Shown: positions 57,859 through 64,000 of the stretch, piece after piece
Position numbering within the stretch: position 1 is the first letter of the stretch
How the letters are laid out: each line of letters begins with the position of its first letter
Origin: Cephalopachus bancanus
Taxonomy: Eukaryota; Chordata; Mammalia; Primates; Tarsiidae
Direction of reading: 5' to 3'
Assembly (NCBI GenBank): GCA_027257055.1
Contig: JAPVLO010000617.1
Location: 806,001 to 870,000, forward strand
Length of the DNA: 64,000 nucleotides
Notes under the pieces: model-generated
Seen by the model: only the letters and a program-made list of their open reading frames with translations
What the model was told of the DNA's origin: nothing
The model's database searches: none
Translations under genes and position numbers: made by a program

Positions 57859-58321
57859 AGTATTGTGTGTGTGTGGTGACTCCTAAATACTAAATATTGT
57901 TTTGAACATTAAAAATTACACTATTTTTGTTGATTTGTTTCTTGGTAGCACAAAGTATATATACTTTGACATCATATGAATATATCACATTTTAGTTATT
58001 TCTTCCCTATTGATGAATTTTTAGGTTGTTTTCCTATTATAAATAAAATGTAGCAAACATCCTTAAACATGTCTTGCACACATTTGGATGTAGAATGCAT
58101 GTATTCATATTCTGCATTTTTATGATATGATACGCCACGTTTATCATATAATGTAGCTTTCTATATGTACTTGAATCTTATTCTGCACACTCAGTTCTTT
58201 TCTGTTGATATTGTCTATTGTAAGCTGTCTAATCTTGTGCCAGAATTATACTGTTTTATTCTGGCATTATAACATTTTGTGGATGAATTTATTTATTTTT
58301 ATTTTATTATTTTATTTTATA

Positions 58322-58405
58322 TTTTTGAGACAGGGTCTCACTCTGTCACCCAGCCTGGAGTGCCCAAAGTGCTGGTATGACAAGTGTGAGTCACTACGCC
58401 TGGCC
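58322..58405 (-). mobile_element. Alu reduced to its two ends
   Basis: Gagacagggtctcactctg ... ctggagtg joins directly to cccaaagtgctggtatg ... acgcctggcc: about 200 bp of the middle are gone. Confidence 0.9.
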
Positions 58406-58420
58406 ATCAAGTGCCTTTTT

Positions 58421-58712
58421 TGCTATTGTTGTTGAGTTAGAGTCTCACTCTGTTGCCCAGGCTGGAGTGCAGTGGCACGCTTACGGCCACCACAGCCTCG
58501 ATCTGCTGGACTCAGGTGATCCTTCAGCCTCAGCCTTCCTCATAGCTGTAACAACAGCTATGTGCCACCAGGCCCAGCTAATTTTTTTTATTTATTGTAG
58601 AGGTGAAGTCTTGCCAAGTTGCCTAGGCTGGTCTCGAATCCGTGACCTCAGGCAATCCTCTCACCTTAGCCTCCCAAAGTGCTCGGATAGGCGTGAGCCA
58701 CTGCACCCAGCT
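58421..58712 (-). mobile_element. Alu, intermediate
   Basis: Gagttagagtctcactctg ... actgcacccagc; flanks aagtgccttttttg and aagttcctttttaa look like a decayed target repeat. Confidence 0.94.
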
Positions 58713-59149
58713 AAGTTCCTTTTTAATATCTTTCCATATAACATGGATTTTGTTATGTCAATCGATTTACCTATGCTGAGCTGTCATTATATTTCTGGAA
58801 TGAACCCCACTCACATCTAATTTATTAACCTTTTAATGTACTTTTTTCATTTTGCTTGCTATATTTTTAATTGTGAATTTCTACCACCTTTTATGTGGTA
58901 GCATTGCAATTGTGCTTTTTGTGCATTATTAAGTTTTGATATTGTTATTTTATTGACTGCTTAAAAAGAGCTCTATGCTTTGAAACATTTAAAGTAGCTT
59001 ATGGAGTATCCGTTGAAGTCATGTTAAGATTTTTCCCTAAAATAATCAGAGCTTGATTTTGTTGCTGTTTTAATTTCTTTGAATCTCATTACTGATTTAT
59101 TTTAGTAGTATCCTAGCTATATTATCCTTGCTTTCCAATTTACAGTAAA

Positions 59150-59466
59150 TAACTATCAAATCGGTTTTCTTGAGATGTGTCCTTCAATGAGGGTATATGA
59201 AATACCAGGTACTGTGCTAGGTGCAGATATTTTGTTCCCTGAGTCATCAGTTCTGACTTCTCATAGATTATAGAACTAAAAGCCAAACTCATTGGTTCAT
59301 TAGCATTTTTTCACATTCTGAACTCAGTCTTCATTTTTCTATGATTTTTATATGAACATCTTTATGCTTTCTGGCTATTCTGATCCATATTCTATTCTTT
59401 AAGTGCACTTGAGCTTGCTTGCTTTTGAATTCACAATTTGAAGAACCTGGCATGGTATCCTGTAAT
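59150..59466. other. Unassigned sequence
   Basis: No gene or repeat recognised. Confidence 0.4.
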
Positions 59467-59612
59467 TGTTTTTTAAGAGATGGGGTCTGGCTATCTTGCC
59501 AAGACTGGTGGCTACTCACAGGAGTGATCATAATACACTACGTTCTCGATCTCTTGGTCTCAAGCAATCTTTTGCCTCAGCCTCCTGAATAGCCATCAAG
59601 CATGGCTCTATA
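59467..59612 (-). mobile_element. Fossil 7SL-derived monomer (FAM-like)
   Basis: Read on the minus strand: gctattcaggaggctgagg, attgcttgagaccaagag, then gatcactcctgtgagtagccac and cttggcaagatagccagacc. The cctgtgagtagccac block belongs to 7SL RNA and is absent from Alus, so this is a 7SL-derived monomer that predates Alu arms. Confidence 0.65.
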
Positions 59613-59754
59613 TTTTTGCCCATCCAATTAATTCTTGAAGTAGAGAACATTTGTTGTGTATTTGGTTGTCTACCATAGATTCTTCTTTTAGTATGTGTCC
59701 TAAGTTCATTTTGGGGAAGCACTATCTGCTGTATGTTTTTAAGTAATTTGTTGA

Positions 59755-60101
59755 GTTGAAATTCACATGACATACAATTAACCATTTTAAAATGAGCAAT
59801 TCAGTGGCATTTAGTACTTACACAGTATTGTACTATCTCTATCTAATTCCAAAACATTTTTATCATTCCAAAGTAAAATCCCTTACTCATTAACCAATGA
59901 CACTCTGTTCTCCCCTCGTCTGCAGCCTTTCACAACCACTTTCTCTCTATGCATTTGACCATTCTGTACATTTCCTAAAAATAGTTATATCATTGTACAA
60001 AAATAGTCATTTTATTAGTGTGTGGCCTCTTATGTTTGGCTTCTTTTAATTAGCCTAATGTCTTCAGGGCTTAGTTATGTTGTAGCATGCATTAGTATTT
60101 C
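59755..60101 (-). mobile_element. Old L1M 3' end
   Basis: Gaaattcacatgacatacaa, ttttaaaatgagcaattcag and catttgaccattctgtac are antisense of an old L1 3' end. The younger L1 lies against it, probably inserted into it. Confidence 0.75.
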
Positions 60102-61102
60102 ATTTTTTTCTTTTTCTTTTTTTATTATAAAGACGTGGGATGCAATTAAGTGTCAGGTATACAAACGTTGATTACGCAGGTACCCTTGTTGAGGAGGTAT
60201 GCCCCCTCTCCCTTAGCAGTTTCTCTCAACTGCCAATTCCACCCACCTCCCCTGACAGTTTCCCATCACTGCCAATCGCCTTTCCATAGTATTATAATTG
60301 TTCAAGTTCCACTTATGGGTGAGAACATGTGGGGCTCTGTTTTTTGCCTCTGTGACAGACCACTGAGTATGATCGACTCTAAATCTATCCAAGATGCTGC
60401 AAAGGCCATATGTTTGCCCTTCTTTATGGCTACATAATATTCCATTGTGTATATGTACCACATTTTTTTAATCTAGTCCAGCTTCAATGGGCAGCAGTTC
60501 CATATTTTTGATATTGTGAATAGAACTGCAACAAACATGCATGTGAAGGTATCTTTTTTGTAGAATGATTTGAGTTCCTCCAGGTATATTTCCAATAGGG
60601 GAATTGCTGGGTCATATGGGAGGTCAATTTCTAGTTCTTTCAGAAATCTCCACACTGTCTTCCAAAGAGGTTGCACTAGTTTGCATTTCCACCAGCAGTG
60701 TAGAAGCATTCCTTTTTCTTTGCATCCTCGGCAGCATCTGCTGTATTGTTTTATTACTGACGGGCATTCTTACTGGGGTTAGGTGGTATCTCAATGTGGT
60801 TTTGATTTGCATTTCTCTGATGAGTGAGGCTGAGCACTTTTTCATGTGTCTATAGGCTACTCATATATCTTCTTCTGAGAAGTGTTTATTCATGTCTTTT
60901 GCCCACTTTTTAAAGGAACTGTTTTTTTCCTTTTGGCATGTTTGAGTTCCTTGTAGATCCTAGATGTTAGGCCTTTGTCAGATATACAGTTGGCAAATAT
61001 TTTTTCCCATTCTATGGTCTGTCACCTTGCTCTCTTGATGGTTTCTTTTGCTTTGCAGAAGCTCATTAGTTTGATGAGGTCCCACTTGTCTTATCTTATT
61101 TC

Positions 61103-61387
61103 CTTTTTTTTTGAGTTGGAGTCTCACTCTGTCGCCCAGACTGGAGTGCAGTGGCCGCTTCCGGCCACTGCAGCCTTGACCTGCTGGGCTCCGGCGATCC
61201 TTCCACCTCAGCCTTCCAAGTAGCCGGGATTACAGGCATGCGCTACCATGCCCGGCTGATATTTTGATTTATTGTAGAGATGAGGTCTCGCTGCCCAGGC
61301 AGGTCTTGAACCTGCGGGCTCAGGCAATCCACTCACCTCAGCCTCCCAAAGGCACGGGATTACAGGCTGAGCCACCGAGCCTGGCTG
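61103..61387 (-). mobile_element. Alu in L1, youngest group
   Basis: Gagttggagtctcactctg ... gagcctggctg, short junction. Target ttatcttatttc at 61091-61102 and 61388-61399. Confidence 0.98.
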
Positions 61388-62925
61388 TTATCTTATTTCT
61401 TAAGGTATGGGCATTTAGGGTTCTGAATAGGACTTGGTTGCCAGTTTCAATTTCCATAAGGGTGTCTCCTCCGTTTTCTAAGATTCTTGTAGTTTGAGGT
61501 TTTGCATTTTTTAGGTCTTTGATTCATTTAGAGTTAATTTTGTGTATGGTGATAGGTAGGGGTACTGTTTCAATCTTCTGCATGTGATCAGCCAGTTTTC
61601 CCGGTACCATTTACTGAATAGGTTCTCCTCTCCCCAGTGGTTGTTGTTGGAGGCTTTGTCAAAGATGAGTTAGTTGAGAAATTGAGACTTTGCTTCTGGA
61701 ATCTCTATCCTGTTCCATTGGTCTATGTGCCTGTTCTTGTACCAATACCAGGCTCTTTTGATTACTATAGCCTTATAGTAAAGTTTGAAGTCTGGAAGTG
61801 TAATACCTCCTGCTTTGTTTCTTTTGCTAAAAATTGTTTTGATTATTTGTGGTCGTTTATATTTCCATATGAATTTCCGTATTATCATTTCCAGGTCTGA
61901 GAAGAATGATGTTAGTAAGTTAATGGGTATTGTGTTGAATCTGTAGATTGCCTTTGGTAGGATGGACATCTTAACAATGTTGATTCTTCCTATCCGTGTG
62001 CATGGAATATTTTTCCCTTTGTGTCTTCTTGGATTTCTTTGAGCAGTGTTTTGTAATTCTCATTGGTAAAGGTCTTTAACTTCTCTGGTTAGGAAGATGC
62101 TGAGCTATTTCATTTTTTTGTGGCTTTTGTGAATGGGATTGTGCTTTTAATTTGGGTCTCTGCCTGCTTGTTGTCGGTGTATAGGAATGCAACTGTCTTT
62201 TGCACATTTATTTTGTACCCTGAGACTTTGCCAAAGTCCTTTATCGGTGCATGCAGGTTTTTGACAGATTCTCTTGGATTTTCAAGGTATAGGATCATAT
62301 CATCAGCAAAGAGATAACTTGACCTCCTCTTTCCCTATTTGGGTGCCCGGGATTTCCTTCTTTTGTCTAATTGCCTGAGCTAAGACTTCCAACACAATGT
62401 TGAACAAGAGGGGTGAGAGTGGGCAGCCTTGTCTTGTTCCAATTTTTAGGGGAAATGTTTCCAGTTTCTGTCCATTTAGCAATATGTTAGCTGTGTGTTT
62501 ATCGTAGGTAGCACTTACTCTTTTGAGGTATGCTCCTTCTATACCTAGGTGTTTGAGGGTTTTTATCAAGAAGGGATGCTGGATTTTTTTCAAAAGCTTT
62601 TTCTGCATCTAATGAGATAATCATGTGGTTCTTGTTTTTACATCTGTTGATGTATTTAATTACATTTATGGTCTTGTGAATGTTGAACCAACCCTGCATC
62701 CTGGGATGAAGCCTACTTGGTCATGGTGGATGGTTTTTGAGATGTGTTTTTGGATCTGATTTGCTAGAATTTTGTTGAGGATTTTTACATCTATGTTCAT
62801 AAGGGATATTGGCATAGTTCTCTTTTTTTGTTGGATTTTTACCCGGTTTGGGTATCAGTGTGATGTTAGCTTTGTAAAATGATTTAGGGAGAATTCCATC
62901 TTTCTCAGTTGCCTGGAATACTTTC

Positions 62926-63212
62926 TTTCTTTTTTTTTTTTGAGTTGGAGTCTCACTCCTTTGCCCAGGCTGGAGTACAGTGGCACGTACCCTCACGGTC
63001 ACCCTAGCGTCGGCCTGCTAGGCTCTGGCAATCCTTCCGCCTCAGCTTTCCAAGTACCTGGACTACAGGCATGCTACCATGCCTGGCTATTTTTTATTTT
63101 ATTGTAGAGACAAGGTCTTGCCAAGTTGCCTGGGCTGGTCTCGAACCCGAAGGCTCAGGCAATCCACTTGCCTCGGCCTCCCAAAGTGCTGGGATTGTAG
63201 GCTGAGCCACCA
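62926..63212 (-). mobile_element. Alu in L1, intermediate, 5' end short
   Basis: Gagttggagtctcactcc ... gctgagccacc, lacking the last 9 or so bases of the head. A short actttc repeat (62920-62925, 63213-63218) is the only target signature. Confidence 0.94.
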
Positions 63213-63887
63213 ACTTTCAAAAGGATTGGTATCAGCTCTTCCATGTACGTTTTGTAGAATTCTGCCTGACAGCCTTCCAGTCCAGGGCTTTTTTTTTTTT
63301 GTAGGTAGTTTTTGTATGACAGAGTCTATTTCCTGGGTTGTTATTGGTCTGTTGAATGTCAACCTGGGGAGGTCTATTTCCTGGATCGTTATTGGTCTAT
63401 TTAGTTTCAACCTGGGGAGGTTGTGTGATGCCACAAAGTCCTCCATTTCATTTAGGTTATCAAGTTTGTTTCCATGCAGGTGTACATAGTAATCTCTGAT
63501 AATCTTTTGTATTTCTTCGGGTCAGTTGTGATTTGATCTTTTGTATTTCTGATTGTGTTTATTTGGGCTTTTTCCTCTCTTTTTCTTGGTCATTCTGGCT
63601 AGGGGGTCCATCAATTTTGTTAATTCTTTCAAAAAATCAGTTTTTTGTTTAGCTTATGTTTTCTATGATATTTTTGTCTTCTATGTCCCATATTTGGGCT
63701 CTTGTTTTGGTGATTTAGAATCTTCTGTTAAAGTTTGGGTTTTGGTAGTCTTCTCTTTCTAGCTCCCTTAGGTGATTTGTTAGGCTCTCCACTTGTGATC
63801 TTTCCGTTTTTTTGATGTGTGCTTGTAGAGCTATAAATTCCCCTCTTAGAACTGATTTCATGGCATCCCTGAGGTTTTCGTAAGATA

Positions 63888-64000
63888 TTTCTTTTTTTTG
63901 TTTGTTTGTTTTTTGAGTTGGAGTCTCACTCTGTCGCCCAGACTGGAGTGCAGTGGCCGTTCCCGGCCACCACAGCCTCATCTGCTGGGCTCTGGCGATC
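63888..64000 (-). mobile_element. Alu in L1, cut by the window end
   Basis: TTTG-rich tail, then gagttggagtctcactctg ... gtggccgttcccggccac; right arm only inside the window. Confidence 0.95.

Larger units (their letters stand above)
57900..59150 (-). mobile_element. Decayed L1 ORF2-region fragments
   Basis: Cctattataaataaaatgtag, aacatccttaaacatgtc, ccagaattatactgttttat and ggaatgaaccccactcac resemble antisense L1, split by the Alus at 58322 and 58421. Too broken to translate. Confidence 0.5.
60102..63887 (-). mobile_element. Younger L1, 3' untranslated region and broken ORF2
   Basis: The minus strand reads EN-RT linker (63.9-63.1 kb), RT (62.9-62.1 kb) and the C-terminal region (62.0-60.5 kb), then a 3' UTR ending at an A tail near 60,115. 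Visible are RT motif SLDAEKAF near 62.6 kb, [14 protein letters not shown] near 62.4 kb, FADD at 62299-62310, [13 protein letters not shown] near 61.8 kb, and [16 protein letters not shown] near 60.7 kb. Frameshifts and stops break it repeatedly, and Alus interrupt it at 61103 and 62926. Inactive; the 5' end lies beyond the window. Confidence 0.95.

Noticed and set aside
58377..58820. 147-codon plus-strand open frame
   Set aside because: Antisense Alu translation extended by decayed L1.

Overview
The window is primate nuclear DNA. It is packed with dimeric, 7SL-derived Alu elements in both orientations, together with old mammalian repeats (MIR, L2, MaLR and ERVL LTRs, Tigger, MARNA and hAT-Charlie DNA transposons, old L1M) and one younger L1. 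The Alus are not the usual human S/Y types. Their middle A-rich linker reads ctacaataaatc(a)n, their right arm keeps an AluJ-like gtcgaggctg block, and their tail starts ctccaactc(a)n. They also lack the features I associate with lemur and galago Alus. I infer a non-simian haplorhine, most likely a tarsier, with only moderate confidence because I could not search a database.

No protein-coding exon can be supported. The one gene-like landmark is a GC- and CpG-rich island at about 22.15-23.40 kb, which I read as a housekeeping-type promoter with an untranslated first exon. It holds two spaced copies of a CGCGAGAGTT motif and candidate splice donors at 22576/22577 and 22902/22903. If transcription runs rightward, the remaining 40 kb would be a large first intron. 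The long open frames elsewhere are Alu translations (often ending ..LPRPADF or ..[11 protein letters not shown]), Alu/L1 chimaeras or L1 ORF2 fragments.

Layout. 0-22 kb: Alus in MIR, MaLR-LTR and MER2 background, a 5S rRNA retro-fragment (17.8 kb), a Tigger-like remnant (18.2 kb) and a solo LTR (20.7-21.2 kb). 22.1-23.7 kb: CpG island and a CT microsatellite. 23.7-34 kb: AT-rich DNA with an old L1M 3' region (27.1-29.4 kb), a MARNA mariner remnant (30.3-30.9 kb), an L2 (30.9-32.2 kb) and an L1 inside a MIR (33.4-33.8 kb). 34-44 kb: Alus, old L1 pieces and quieter sequence. 44-54 kb: antisense L2 and L1M, nested Alus, the quietest 1.2 kb (49.85-51.04 kb) and an ERVL LTR. 54-64 kb: Alus, a MIR, a 7SL-like monomer, and from 60.1 kb a minus-strand L1 with broken ORF2, three inserted Alus and an in-frame 48-bp duplication.

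The most interesting content is in the mobile elements. The youngest Alu group has acquired two perfect RNA-type hairpins, one of them shaped like a tRNA T-arm exactly over the Pol III B box. One copy has the loop of the second hairpin inverted. Several loci preserve readable insertion histories through nested target-site duplications. I found no bacterial-type system, CRISPR array or intact gene.
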